A stretch of DNA of 64,000 bases from CAZSBG01 sp964605145 (GTDB lineage Bacteria > Zhuqueibacterota > Zhuqueibacteria > Thermofontimicrobiales > Thermofontimicrobiaceae): contig CAZSBG010000001.1 in NCBI GenBank assembly GCA_964605145.1, positions 108,602 to 172,601 on the forward strand, read 5' to 3'. The position numbers were made by a program, and so were the translations under genes. The notes beneath the pieces were generated by a model, which was not told where the DNA came from, ran no database searches, and worked only from the letters and a program-made list of their open reading frames with translations. Position 1 is the stretch's first letter. Each line of letters starts with the position of its first letter. Positions 25,701 to 34,064 of this stretch are shown piece after piece.

Positions 25701-26039
25701 TTATTTGAAACTTGCCAGCGCTTCATCCACGGAATCGAAGGTCTCAAAAATCGTGATCAACTTGGTGATGATGAGCAGACTTTTGATTCTTTCGGTGACG
25801 TTGACCAATTTCAGATCGCCTTCGTTGTTTCTCATGGTCGTTAAGCCGCCAATTAATATGCCAAGTCCGGAGCTGTTCATCCAATTCACTTTAGTCAAAT
25901 CGGCGATTACCTTTGTTTTTTTCTCATCAACCAGTTCATGCAGTTTTTCACTGAGCAAATTTGCATCCGGGCCGCCCATGACTTTTCCGGATAGTTCCAA
26001 AACGACAATACCATCTATTTCTTTTTCTTTTAAATTCAT
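25701..26039 (-). CDS. STAS-domain anti-sigma-factor antagonist
   Basis: 112 residues from the ATG at 26039, chosen because GGAGGGAACC precedes it; the ATG at 26054 lacks such a site. The SpoIIAA-like fold shows VVLELSGKVMGGPDANLL, VIADLTKVNWMNSSGLGILI with the phosphorylatable Ser in MNSSGLG, and LVNVTERIKSLLIITKL. Such proteins act in partner-switching control of sigma factors or in other signalling. No anti-sigma kinase gene is adjacent, so the partner is elsewhere. Confidence 0.9.
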   Translation of the reverse strand: MNLKEKEIDGIVVLELSGKVMGGPDANLLSEKLHELVDEKKTKVIADLTKVNWMNSSGLGILIGGLTTMRNNEGDLKLVNVTERIKSLLIITKLITIFETFDSVDEALASFK

Positions 26040-26112
26040 AATGGTTCCCTCCATATCTTTTTTTTGTTTAGAGGATTATATATTCTTTTTTATTATTGAC
26101 TCTTTTAATCGT

Positions 26113-27027
26113 TTATCTGCGCGATAATTTGGTTTTTTTGCCCTCAGTTTTTAAATACCACTCCACCACTACAGGACTGGCGATAAAAATTGAGGAATAG
26201 GTACCAACGATCACGCCAATAACCAGGGCAAACGAAAAGTTATGAATTACCTCACCGCCAAAGAAAAACAAAATAATAACAACGACAAACGTTGTTAAAG
26301 ATGTGAGAATAGTTCTGCTTATGGTTTGATTGATACTTGTATTAAATATCGTAATAATGTCTTCTTTTCGCAGTGTTTTTAAATTCTCACGAATACGATC
26401 AAACACGACGATGGTATCATTAAGTGAATATCCTATAATTGTCAAAAAGGCTGCGACAACGGATAGCGAAATTTCTAAATCCAGCAGTGAAAATATTCCC
26501 AGCGTAATCATAACATCATGAAACAATGCTGCCACAGCGCCCACAGCAAATTTAAATTCAAATCGATAACTGATGTAAGCAAGAATTAATGCAAGCGAAA
26601 TGAGCACAGCCCAAATAGCAGCTCGCCGAAGTTCACTACCAATTCTTGGACCAACGGTTTCTTTCTGGCGAATTTCCAGCGGATTATCTGGCAATTGTGC
26701 CTGAAGCTCAGCAATGACCTGTTCAGATGGATCTTCCATATTTTCTAGTTGCTGAAGCCTGATGAGCAATTCGTTATCGGTTGCAAATTCTTTTATTTCA
26801 GCGTTGGCAAGTCCGAGGCTAGATAAAATATTTCTGATTTCACCCACCTGAACCGGTTTTTCAAATCGTATTTGAATTGATGTTCCGCCTGTAAAATCAA
26901 TGCTATAATTCGGCCCACCATGAATAATCAATGAACCGATTCCCACAACAATCAAAATTGCAGAGATAATAAGTGCTATTCTTCGTTTTCCAATAAAATC
27001 AATATGAGTTTCTTTAATAAATTGCAT
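26113..27027 (-). CDS. secF: Protein translocase subunit SecF
   Basis: 304 residues and six membrane helices of the SecDF type. After the first helix comes YSIDFTGGTSIQIRF, with later GYSLNDTIVVFDRIRENL and NQTISRTILTSLTT, the SecF signatures. SecDF uses the proton gradient to pull proteins out of the Sec channel. It follows secD by 104 bp on the same strand. There is no fusion with SecD. Confidence 0.96.
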   Translation of the reverse strand: MQFIKETHIDFIGKRRIALIISAILIVVGIGSLIIHGGPNYSIDFTGGTSIQIRFEKPVQVGEIRNILSSLGLANAEIKEFATDNELLIRLQQLENMEDPSEQVIAELQAQLPDNPLEIRQKETVGPRIGSELRRAAIWAVLISLALILAYISYRFEFKFAVGAVAALFHDVMITLGIFSLLDLEISLSVVAAFLTIIGYSLNDTIVVFDRIRENLKTLRKEDIITIFNTSINQTISRTILTSLTTFVVVIILFFFGGEVIHNFSFALVIGVIVGTYSSIFIASPVVVEWYLKTEGKKTKLSRR

Positions 27028-27131
27028 CTTTAATTTCCTCTTAGTTATGCTTTTTCTACACCGACTCCATTATTCGGCCAGGAAATGTTTTAGTTATATG
27101 TATTCTACAATGAAATACTTTGAATTTAATA

Positions 27132-29198
27132 TCAGATACTTAAGCTTTTTATTTCCCACTTCATCGTAATATAATCAAAAATGAACCGCGTCACAACAAT
27201 TGCCGTGAACATACTGGCTATAATACCAATGGATAATGTAACAGCAAATCCCTGAATGGGACCGGTTCCAAATTGGTAAAGAACCAGCGCGGTTAAAAAT
27301 GTCGTGATGTTTGCATCCAAAATTGTTGTAAACGCGCGGCCGTAGCCTGCGTCAATGGCTGCGCGGATGGTTTTTCCGGTTTTCAACTCTTCACGGATTC
27401 TCTCAAAAATCAATACATTCGCGTCCACAGCCATACCGATTGTCAAAATAATTCCCGCCACACCGGGCAGTGTCAGGTTTGCGTGGGCCGCGGCAAGCAC
27501 AGCCATCACAAAAAGAATGTTTAACAGCAGGGCAAAATCAGCGACAAACCCGGACAGTCGATAATAGATGATCATAAAAATCACAACTACGATCATACCG
27601 GCGATGACCGACCACTGACCTTTCCGAATTGAATCCTGGCCCAGTGATGGTCCGACAGTTCTTTCTTCAATACTTTCCAGACGCGCCGGCAGAGCACCAG
27701 CCCGCAGAACCACGACCAGATCTTTGGCCTCTTCTATGTCTGCCATGCCTGTAATTTCAGCGCGACCATCCGTAATTTTATCCTGTATCGTTGGAGCAGA
27801 AGCAACTTTATCATCCAAAACGATGGTGAGAATTTTACCAATATTGGCGCCTGTTACGCGGGAAAAGCGTTTCACCCCATTATTATTTAACGAGAGAAGC
27901 ACTTTGGCCTGGCCGGCTCCTGTCATGCTACCTCCACTGGCTTCACCTGCCACTGTAACCTGAGCATCGTCAATATATTCACCGGTAAGTTCCGGCGCCT
28001 TCTTCAACAAGTGCAGATAGTACCACTCTTTATCACCAATTTTTCGGGGTTTGTTGTGCCACAAGAACTGCGATTCATCCGGGATAATCTGCTTTACTTC
28101 AGGATAATTGAGAATGATATCCACTGCTTTCATATTCTGCTTTGGCGCGGCGATCATGTTTCCCACGTTTCCAAGCAGCGCAAGAAACGGATTCTCTCCA
28201 AACATATCGGTATCTACTGACAGAGAGGTATCACTTTCACCATCACCAACGTCACCGAATAATTCGTTCAGGTTAACTTCTTTTTCTTTCCGAATTTTCT
28301 CTTCCACGGCTGCAGAATCGATAGCGGTTGTATCGGTGGAGGTCAAGACATCAGCCATAGCCGTGGAATCCAGTGCGCCAAGGCGTCTTTTTTTAACGAT
28401 TTCATCAATTCTCATCAGCAGGGATCGGGTGTAATCTGCATCTCTCATCAGTTTGAATTCCAACTGCGCAGTTCGGCCAATGACTGATTTCGCACGATTA
28501 ACATCCTGAATACCGGCCAACTCCACAACGATTCGCCGATGACCCTGTTTGGTGATGGATGGTTCCGACACACCAAACTGATCGATTCGATTTCTCAGCA
28601 CTTCAAGACTTCGGTCAATTGCATCTTCGGTTTCTTGCCGCAGGTCGGAAATAATCTTTCGATCGGAATCGCCTCGTTTCCCAAAATATTCGTTCAATTG
28701 AAGGTTTTCCCGGGTAAACCGTTCCTGCATCACATCAAAGAAATCCATATCCTGGATTTTTGCATCATGATCTATTGCTTCCATGAGTTGTTCAAATCTG
28801 GCATCCGGATTTTTGGCAACATTTTTCAGGAAATGAGGGAAATCAACCTCATAAACCAGATACGTTCCGCCCTGTAAATCCAACCCTCTTTTTATAGCAG
28901 ATCTTTCTGCCTTTACAATTTTCTCATCCAATTCGACAATTTCACTTGCCAGTTCCCGGGCTTCCGGTGCGCTCGTCGAATCTTTTAGCGATTTCAACAA
29001 GGCATTTTCAAGGTTTTCTTCAACCAATGCATTTTTAATATTTTCAACATTTATTTCGGAAATTTCCTGCGCTCGTGCATAATACTTATCCAGTTGCACA
29101 TTCAACTGTGAAAGATTGAATGTTGGATAAAGCTGCCATAATGCAAGTAAAATCAGGGCAACAATTAATATCAAACGGTACATCATATTTCGACTCAT
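27132..29198 (-). CDS. secD: Protein translocase subunit SecD
   Basis: 688 residues from the ATG at 29198 (GGGAGGTAAG upstream). After the first membrane helix comes the P1 region with RGLDLQGGTYLVYEVD, NRIDQFGVSEPSI and VVELAGIQDVNRA. The membrane domain has IGMAVDANVLIFERIREEL and TTILDANITTFLTALVL. A low-complexity insertion of roughly 100 residues (about 270-370, rich in Asp, Ser and Thr) in the periplasmic part is longer than in enterobacterial SecD. It is partner of SecF immediately downstream. Confidence 0.96.
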   Translation of the reverse strand: MSRNMMYRLILIVALILLALWQLYPTFNLSQLNVQLDKYYARAQEISEINVENIKNALVEENLENALLKSLKDSTSAPEARELASEIVELDEKIVKAERSAIKRGLDLQGGTYLVYEVDFPHFLKNVAKNPDARFEQLMEAIDHDAKIQDMDFFDVMQERFTRENLQLNEYFGKRGDSDRKIISDLRQETEDAIDRSLEVLRNRIDQFGVSEPSITKQGHRRIVVELAGIQDVNRAKSVIGRTAQLEFKLMRDADYTRSLLMRIDEIVKKRRLGALDSTAMADVLTSTDTTAIDSAAVEEKIRKEKEVNLNELFGDVGDGESDTSLSVDTDMFGENPFLALLGNVGNMIAAPKQNMKAVDIILNYPEVKQIIPDESQFLWHNKPRKIGDKEWYYLHLLKKAPELTGEYIDDAQVTVAGEASGGSMTGAGQAKVLLSLNNNGVKRFSRVTGANIGKILTIVLDDKVASAPTIQDKITDGRAEITGMADIEEAKDLVVVLRAGALPARLESIEERTVGPSLGQDSIRKGQWSVIAGMIVVVIFMIIYYRLSGFVADFALLLNILFVMAVLAAAHANLTLPGVAGIILTIGMAVDANVLIFERIREELKTGKTIRAAIDAGYGRAFTTILDANITTFLTALVLYQFGTGPIQGFAVTLSIGIIASMFTAIVVTRFIFDYITMKWEIKSLSI

Positions 29199-29216
29199 CT
29201 GGTACTTACCTCCCAA

Positions 29217-29606
29217 ACTAAAACAGTTATTGAGTTATAATAAAATATTCAAATTCAACCGAGCTTGAACAAGTCTAACTATTCGATACATAAAGAGAAA
29301 TTATACATCGATTTTCTATCAATGAATAGACGCGAACTCTTACATTTTTAAAACAAATAGCAATATAGTTTTTTTTCAACTAAAAGTCAATAAAAATTTA
29401 TTTTTCGAGAGTGGTTAAAAATGGTGATCAGTTTATAATATTTTCAGATAAGATTTAAGTCAACTTTTTTCTTGCATCTTTCGTAAAAATTATTTTATTG
29501 ATTTATATATTCGCTCTCTAAAAATATTCAATAAGCCATAATTAATTAATTATATAAAAAATTATAACAATTTAACTTTGAATTTTTAATAACTTTGGAG
29601 AAAACT
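29217..29606. other. AT-rich divergent intergenic region
   Basis: This 390-bp spacer lies between secD (minus) and the first gene of the AT-rich stretch (plus). It carries the left copy of a perfect 34-bp direct repeat (29373-29406). It also carries the first copy of a roughly 50-bp motif (29469-29516) that recurs before the second gene. No ORF of note. Confidence 0.7.
29373..29406. repeat. 34-bp direct repeat, left copy
   Basis: Identical over 34 bp to 33832-33865 in the same orientation (begins TTTTCAACTAAAAGTC, ends TTTATTTTTC). GAGAG follows in both copies, after four extra bases in the right one. The pair brackets 4.4 kb of AT-rich small genes. Confidence 0.85.
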
Positions 29607-30128
29607 ATGGATACAAAGAAAATTAATACGATTGAAAATTATTGTTTTCATTGTTACCATTACGATCCGCTAACAGGAGTTTGTAGCCAAATTAATGAAA
29701 ATGTACGAAGTTATAAAAAAAAATTTGTCGCAAAATGTAATGGTAAATTTTTCAAAAATGATCCAAATAAGCAAGTTGATAAAGTTGAAGACATTGAGGG
29801 AATTGAGGACATAGAGGATATTGACGATAATCAAGAAAAAACTTCCAATATTTCTAAAGATGATAAAGGTTTGTATCATTTTAAAACGCTACTTGGATAT
29901 GGCAAATTAATATCTGCAACAGGTTGGTTTATTGTTTTTTTAGGTATAATTTGTATTGTTGGGGGAATAGGTAGTGGCGAAGAGATTGGATTTGCTATTG
30001 CTGGTGGAGGTTTAATTTTAATTATTATGGGAATCATTATGGTTGTAACAGGACAAGTAATATCTTGTTTTGTATCAATTGAAAAAAATACAAGATTAAC
30101 TTACGAATTACTTAAAGATAAACATTAA
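29607..30128 (+). CDS. Cys-containing small membrane protein of unknown function
   Basis: 173 residues from the ATG at 29607 (GGAG six bases upstream). The N-terminus has a CFHCYHYDPLTGVC pattern and a further AKCNGKFF, giving four Cys that could bind a metal. A low-complexity acidic linker (VEDIEGIEDIEDIDD) follows, then two hydrophobic helices (about 100-125 and 130-160). A zinc-ribbon-like head on a membrane protein is a reasonable reading; no known family recognised. It is first in the AT-rich stretch and ends at a clear terminator (30155-30208), so it is probably transcribed alone. Confidence 0.65.
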   Translation: MDTKKINTIENYCFHCYHYDPLTGVCSQINENVRSYKKKFVAKCNGKFFKNDPNKQVDKVEDIEGIEDIEDIDDNQEKTSNISKDDKGLYHFKTLLGYGKLISATGWFIVFLGIICIVGGIGSGEEIGFAIAGGGLILIIMGIIMVVTGQVISCFVSIEKNTRLTYELLKDKH

Positions 30129-30154
30129 TAATCATGCAACTTATGAAAATAATT

Positions 30155-30208
30155 CAAAGCCCTTTTTGTAAATCGTTTAAGGATAACCGATTACAAATTG
30201 GGCTTTTA
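30155..30208 (+). terminator. Rho-independent terminator
   Basis: AAAGCCC pairs with GGGCTTT, and inside it TTTGTAAATCG pairs with CGATTACAAA (one bulge), followed by TTATT. It lies 26 bp after the stop of the gene ending at 30128. Confidence 0.8.
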
Positions 30209-30469
30209 TTATTTAATTAAAAGAGTTATAGCCAATAATATGACAAAATATTTTCTTGCATTTTTCGTGAAAATTATTTTATTAATAGATATATATTAAG
30301 CTCACCTAACTGTGACATCCTGAACGACTTTAGAATTTTCTGAATCCTAAAAGCCAAAATTGCTCTGCCATGGAGGTGCTGCTTTTTATTGGTTTTTTTT
30401 TGATTATGAAATGCTGTAAAAGTAGAAATTTGTTGTATAATCACTCGTTAGCAGTAAAAGGTTTTTATA
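30209..30469. other. Intergenic region with repeated upstream motif
   Basis: It holds 30253-30303, a variant of 29469-29516 (begins TTCTTGCAT, then TTTCGT and AAAATTATTTTATT, and ends in CTC). A TATAAT at 30436-30441 lies 28 bp before the next start codon and may be a -10 box. No ORF seen. Confidence 0.55.
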
Positions 30470-30988
30470 ATGAATTTAATGACGAATCCTGATATGCTTG
30501 AACAAATTACTGCTATTGCTACTATTTTAATTGCAGTCGCAGCATTTTTTATCACGTTATGGCAAATAAAATCAATGCATAAGCATAATAGATTATCAGT
30601 AATGCCAATTCTATCATATGAAATTTTTTATGATAAGACTGATTTAGGATTTGGAATTTATTTATGTAATAAAGGTATTGGCCCTGCTATAATTAAAAGC
30701 ATGAGGATTTTCATAGATAATATAGAAATAAAAACACAACAAAAAAAAATATGGCCTGAAGCAGTTCAGACATTGAATATTAATTACCCGTATGTTCAAA
30801 TGTTTACCTGTGGCGATGATGTTTCCATTTCAGCTGGCGAAAGACTACCTTTGTTGACAATAAATGACAATATATCAAAAGAAATAGCAGATGAATTTAA
30901 AAAAGCATTAGATAGAATAAACATTGAATTATTGTATGAATCGATATATAAACAAAGGTTCATAAAGAAATTAGATGATTTGGAATGA
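30470..30988 (+). CDS. Membrane-anchored hypothetical protein
   Basis: 172 residues. One N-terminal helix (ITAIATILIAVAAFFITLW) is followed by a soluble domain with MPILSYEIFYDK, FGIYLCNKGIGPAIIKSM and FIDNIEI. The pattern NxGxGPAxI after a single anchor is seen in many small bacterial membrane proteins of unknown function found in mobile or defence-rich regions; I cannot assign a family. AT-rich codon use like its neighbours and unlike the surrounding housekeeping genes. ATG start at 30470. Confidence 0.65.
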   Translation: MNLMTNPDMLEQITAIATILIAVAAFFITLWQIKSMHKHNRLSVMPILSYEIFYDKTDLGFGIYLCNKGIGPAIIKSMRIFIDNIEIKTQQKKIWPEAVQTLNINYPYVQMFTCGDDVSISAGERLPLLTINDNISKEIADEFKKALDRINIELLYESIYKQRFIKKLDDLE

Positions 30989-31146
30989 CAAAATGCTACA
31001 GCGGAATTAAAACAGCGACTTCTTTTCAGGTTTGAGCGGTTACTGGAATCACTCGCTTCAGTCGAATCTTTCCGTGTTTTAAGCTGCTGAGTATAGTCTT
31101 TAGCATGATTAGATATTAATTTAGAGCAAAATCAGAGGAATTTAAA

Positions 31147-31527
31147 TTGAGAAAACTTCTCATAATTTTCTTTTTCTATTTTGTTAATAATTTATTTGCT
31201 CAAAGCTTAAAATCACCTGAAGAATTCAAAATTAACCAAATAAGTATACATAAAAGTGAAAAAAAAATCAGTTATATTACATTCCCATTATTAATTACAT
31301 TCAAATCATACCAGATTTTATTAGGTCCTATTAAAGGTGAAAATTGTCCAATGTATCCCTCTTGTTCTTATTATGGAATAGAGGCAGTAAAAAAATATAA
31401 GTTGAAGGGATTGTTAATGACAACTGACAGACTTCACAGATGTGGTCACGACTTAAGATTTTATAAAAAAATAATTGTGAATGAAAATATTAAATATTTG
31501 GATTCAGTTAAGGAAAAGAGAGAATGA
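31147..31527 (+). CDS. YidD-like protein with signal peptide
   Basis: 126 residues from a TTG at 31147 (AGAGGA upstream). An N-terminal signal peptide (LIIFFFYFVNNLFAQ) precedes a YidD core: FKSYQILLGPIKGENCPMYP, SCSYYGIEAVKKYKLKGLL and DRLHRCGHD. That keeps the three characteristic Cys. Ordinary YidD is a short cytoplasmic membrane-associated factor helping membrane protein insertion. This version, with an export signal, must act elsewhere, or the N-terminus is an anchor. It overlaps the next gene by 4 bp (ATGA). Confidence 0.8.
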   Translation: MRKLLIIFFFYFVNNLFAQSLKSPEEFKINQISIHKSEKKISYITFPLLITFKSYQILLGPIKGENCPMYPSCSYYGIEAVKKYKLKGLLMTTDRLHRCGHDLRFYKKIIVNENIKYLDSVKEKRE

Positions 31528-32348
31528 GGTATATTTTCATTTTATTGAACTTAACTGTACTATTATTTGATAGTTCAGTATTTTCCCAAGATATTGCAAA
31601 AGAGATAAAATTTGCAAATGAACTATTTGAAAGTGAAGAATATTATAGAGCTATTACCGAATATTTAAGAATTAATTCTTATTTTCCTGAGAATCCTTAT
31701 TTCATAAATAATTATAAAAAAATTGCTCTTTGCTATTCACTTTCTGATCACTTGATTGAATCAAATAAATTTTATTACAAGATTCTATCAATCAATAAAG
31801 ATAATTGGAGCTCTGTATTGAATATAGCAAAAAATTATCATAATTTATCATATTACAATGAATCTAATACATTTATGTATAAATATATTAACACTTTTAA
31901 TCCATCAAAAAAAGATACCCTAAATTATTTATCTGCTATTAATCATATCTATCTTTCAGAATATGAAAATGCAAAAGAAAAATTCAGTTTAATTCAGACT
32001 GATAAAATATTGATGCTACAAGCTGATTTGTATGAAAAGATAATTAATGAAGAATTACCTCTTTCACTAAAAAGCAAAACAAAGGGAACAATACTAAATA
32101 TTCTTATACCAGGAGCAGGTTATATATATTCCAAACACTATCAGACAGGGATTTCCGCTATATTCGTACATTTATTATTCGGATATGCTACTTATAATTC
32201 CTTTAAAAATGGAAATGATGGTGCTGGTCTTACCTTAGGGCTCATAACTACAAGTTTCTATTTGGGCTCTATATATGGTACATTGCAATCAGTATATCAA
32301 TATAATAACAACAATAAAAGGAAATTCACAGATAAATTTCATTTTTAA
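31524..32348 (+). CDS. TPR-like exported protein with DUF5683-like C-terminus
   Basis: 274 residues with a signal peptide (FILLNLTVLLFDSSVFSQ). Helical TPR-type repeats follow (about 22-175: FANELFESEEYYRAITEYL, ALCYSLSDHLIESNKFYYKI, AKNYHNLSYYNESNTF). The C-terminal hydrophobic part has LNILIPGAGYIYSKHYQTG, resembling the DUF5683 core at 18095-18607. Translationally coupled to the YidD-like gene; the pairing suggests a shared envelope role. No catalytic motif seen. Confidence 0.7.
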   Translation: MRYIFILLNLTVLLFDSSVFSQDIAKEIKFANELFESEEYYRAITEYLRINSYFPENPYFINNYKKIALCYSLSDHLIESNKFYYKILSINKDNWSSVLNIAKNYHNLSYYNESNTFMYKYINTFNPSKKDTLNYLSAINHIYLSEYENAKEKFSLIQTDKILMLQADLYEKIINEELPLSLKSKTKGTILNILIPGAGYIYSKHYQTGISAIFVHLLFGYATYNSFKNGNDGAGLTLGLITTSFYLGSIYGTLQSVYQYNNNNKRKFTDKFHF

Positions 32349-32358
32349 GGAGAATAAA

Positions 32359-33210
32359 ATGTTCAAAGGTAAAGTAATCTTGATTAGTGCAAAGCTATTA
32401 TTATTTCTATTCATAATAGAATTAAGTTCACCAGTTTTTGCTTCCTCAATTAATTTACCTGTTGGAACAATATTACAATTGGAATTGGGCGAGACCATCT
32501 CAAGTGAAAATGCTGTAGTTGGTCAGAAGGTATCTTTCAAGGTTCTTAACGAAATAAGGAGAAGTGGATTTGTGCTTATAAGGGGAGGTTCTATAGCTAC
32601 AGGTGAAGTAATTACAGTTGATAAAAATGGTGCGTTAGGTAAACCGGGGACAATTGGCATTCAATTAAAATCGGTTACCGCAGTAGATGGTGCAGTTATT
32701 CCAATATCCGCGTCAAAGGTATTAACAGGAGAGAGCAAACAAACAGAAGCTTTGATTGTAACACTACTTTTATGTATTTTCGGGCTTTTCATAAAAGGTG
32801 AAAATGCAACCTTACAGGCAGGAAGCATTTTTGAAGCTACTACAATTAGCGATGCCAACATAAATGTTGAAAAAGCTAAAAGTGAAAAACCTTATATATC
32901 ACAAAAAGAGGATGAAATAAATACGAATGATTTATCAAAACTTTTTGGTGAAAAGGAACCACTATATATCGAAATAAAGAATATTGTAAAGCAATATATG
33001 CTAATTTATAAAACGACAGATATAAATATGAATGTCGGTGATGAATTTCCAATTGTGAGACAAATTGGTCAAGATATTTATTCTCCAAACTTTAAAGATA
33101 TTGGGATTGCTACTGTTCTAAAAATCAAAGATAATAAGGTAGCGCTAAAATTTAAATTGTATGATAATAAAGAATTAATCAAAAAGAGCGACAAAATTGA
33201 ATATAGATAG
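32359..33210 (+). CDS. Exported hypothetical protein with beta-rich N-terminal domain
   Basis: 283 residues from the ATG at 32359 (AAGGAGA upstream); a longer in-frame reading from 32275 overlaps the previous gene and is less likely. After a signal segment (LLLFLFIIELSSPVFA) there is a domain with LPVGTILQLELGETISSENA, GQKVSFKVLNE and GSIATGEVITVD. This resembles the bacterial proteins that carry a TrbI- or SAF-like barrel. A hydrophobic helix (ALIVTLLLCIFGLFI) is followed by a charged linker and a second small beta domain. Function unknown. Probably third gene of the 31147-33210 operon. Confidence 0.65.
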   Translation: MFKGKVILISAKLLLFLFIIELSSPVFASSINLPVGTILQLELGETISSENAVVGQKVSFKVLNEIRRSGFVLIRGGSIATGEVITVDKNGALGKPGTIGIQLKSVTAVDGAVIPISASKVLTGESKQTEALIVTLLLCIFGLFIKGENATLQAGSIFEATTISDANINVEKAKSEKPYISQKEDEINTNDLSKLFGEKEPLYIEIKNIVKQYMLIYKTTDINMNVGDEFPIVRQIGQDIYSPNFKDIGIATVLKIKDNKVALKFKLYDNKELIKKSDKIEYR

Positions 33211-33300
33211 CAATATTATATTAGCTAAATAGATAAAGTCAACTACCACCACCCGAGGTATTGGTTTAAACCGGTTAATTAATTGAAAGGTAATTTTCTT

Positions 33301-33657
33301 TTGAGAGCTTTAATCTTATTCTGTTTTTTTATAGTATGTTTGATGAGTTGTGATATTTTTGATTCTAATGAGGCTCCAGTTATTGAGAGTATTAATTTAG
33401 ATACTCAAGATATAGTAACTCATCAAAACGTTTGGGTAAATGCTGTCGTAACTGACCCAGATGGGGATGATGTTACTTATAGTTGGGCCTGTTCAGCAGG
33501 TAGAATTTTAACAAATGAATCTGACTACACTCAAACTACAAATCCTGCTATGTGGCAATCCCCTTCAACCCCAGGCGAATGTTCAATCACATGTACAGTT
33601 AATGATGGTAAAATAACCACGAGCAAGAGTAAATCTGTATCTGTAAAAGAAAGGTAA
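33301..33657 (+). CDS. Lipoprotein with Ig/PKD-like domain
   Basis: 118 residues from a TTG at 33301 (AAAGG ten bases upstream; TTG at 33283 is an alternative). The N-terminus has LILFCFFIVCLMSC, a lipoprotein signal with Cys just after MS. The remainder is one Ig-like sandwich: VIESINLDTQDIVTHQNVWV, AVVTDPDGDDVTYSWACSAG and GECSITCTVNDGKITTSKS. It matches the PKD/cadherin-like DPDGD pattern. Probably a surface lipoprotein; the role is unknown. Confidence 0.7.
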   Translation: MRALILFCFFIVCLMSCDIFDSNEAPVIESINLDTQDIVTHQNVWVNAVVTDPDGDDVTYSWACSAGRILTNESDYTQTTNPAMWQSPSTPGECSITCTVNDGKITTSKSKSVSVKER

Positions 33658-33831
33658 ATTGCTTAAACCTTAAAGGAATTTTTATAGCCGAAATAATTAT
33701 TGCAAATTACCTTGAAAAGTATTATATTAGCGAAAGCTAAAAACACGAAAAATCACTTCTTTTGTTACTCTCTTGTTACCCGCCAACATTTTGAGCTAAT
33801 ATTTACAATAGCTTAAACCTCTTGCAAACTC

Positions 33832-33865
33832 TTTTCAACTAAAAGTCAATAAAAATTTATTTTTC
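33832..33865. repeat. 34-bp direct repeat, right copy
   Basis: Identical over all 34 bases to 29373-29406, same orientation, 4459 bp apart. It marks the right edge of the AT-rich block. Confidence 0.85.
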
Positions 33866-33920
33866 AGGCGAGAGGCCAATACTTCGGTTTCATTAGATTT
33901 GAAAATTTGGGGAAAAATAA

Positions 33921-33975
33921 ATACGGACTGATTTGATCGATATTTTTCCAATTGGTCCTTCAAATCAATCCGTAT
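33921..33975 (+). repeat. Long hairpin before a micro-ORF
   Basis: ATACGGACTGATTTGA pairs with TCAAATCAATCCGTAT at 15 of 16 positions around a 23-nt loop. There is no T run; an AGGAGGAGG ribosome-binding site follows directly (33980-33988). It could be a leader structure controlling the short ORF, or a relic of an element end. Confidence 0.6.
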
Positions 33976-33994
33976 CTTTAGGAGGAGGTATATT

Positions 33995-34042
33995 ATGCAG
34001 AATTTGCCCAATCACCTTATTTTAACATGGCAATTAAGCTGA
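33995..34042 (+). CDS. 15-codon micro-ORF with strong ribosome-binding site
   Basis: ATG at 33995, six bases after TTTAGGAGGAGG, encodes MQNLPNHLILTWQLS and stops. The ribosome-binding site is far better than those of neighbouring genes, and a hairpin sits just upstream. It may be a leader peptide, the truncated start of a lost gene, or chance. Nothing downstream on the plus strand for 700 bp would be attenuated by it. Confidence 0.35.
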   Translation: MQNLPNHLILTWQLS

Positions 34043-34064
34043 TTCAATCCAATTTATAAATCAC

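Larger units (their letters stand above)
33658..33994. other. Intergenic region with direct repeat and long hairpin
   Basis: This 337-bp AT-rich stretch holds the right copy of the 34-bp direct repeat and a long hairpin at 33921-33975. No other feature seen. Confidence 0.65.

Noticed and set aside
29373..33865. Prophage or integrative element
   Set aside because: Direct repeats bracket it, but there is no integrase, transposase, phage or conjugation gene and no tRNA at either edge.
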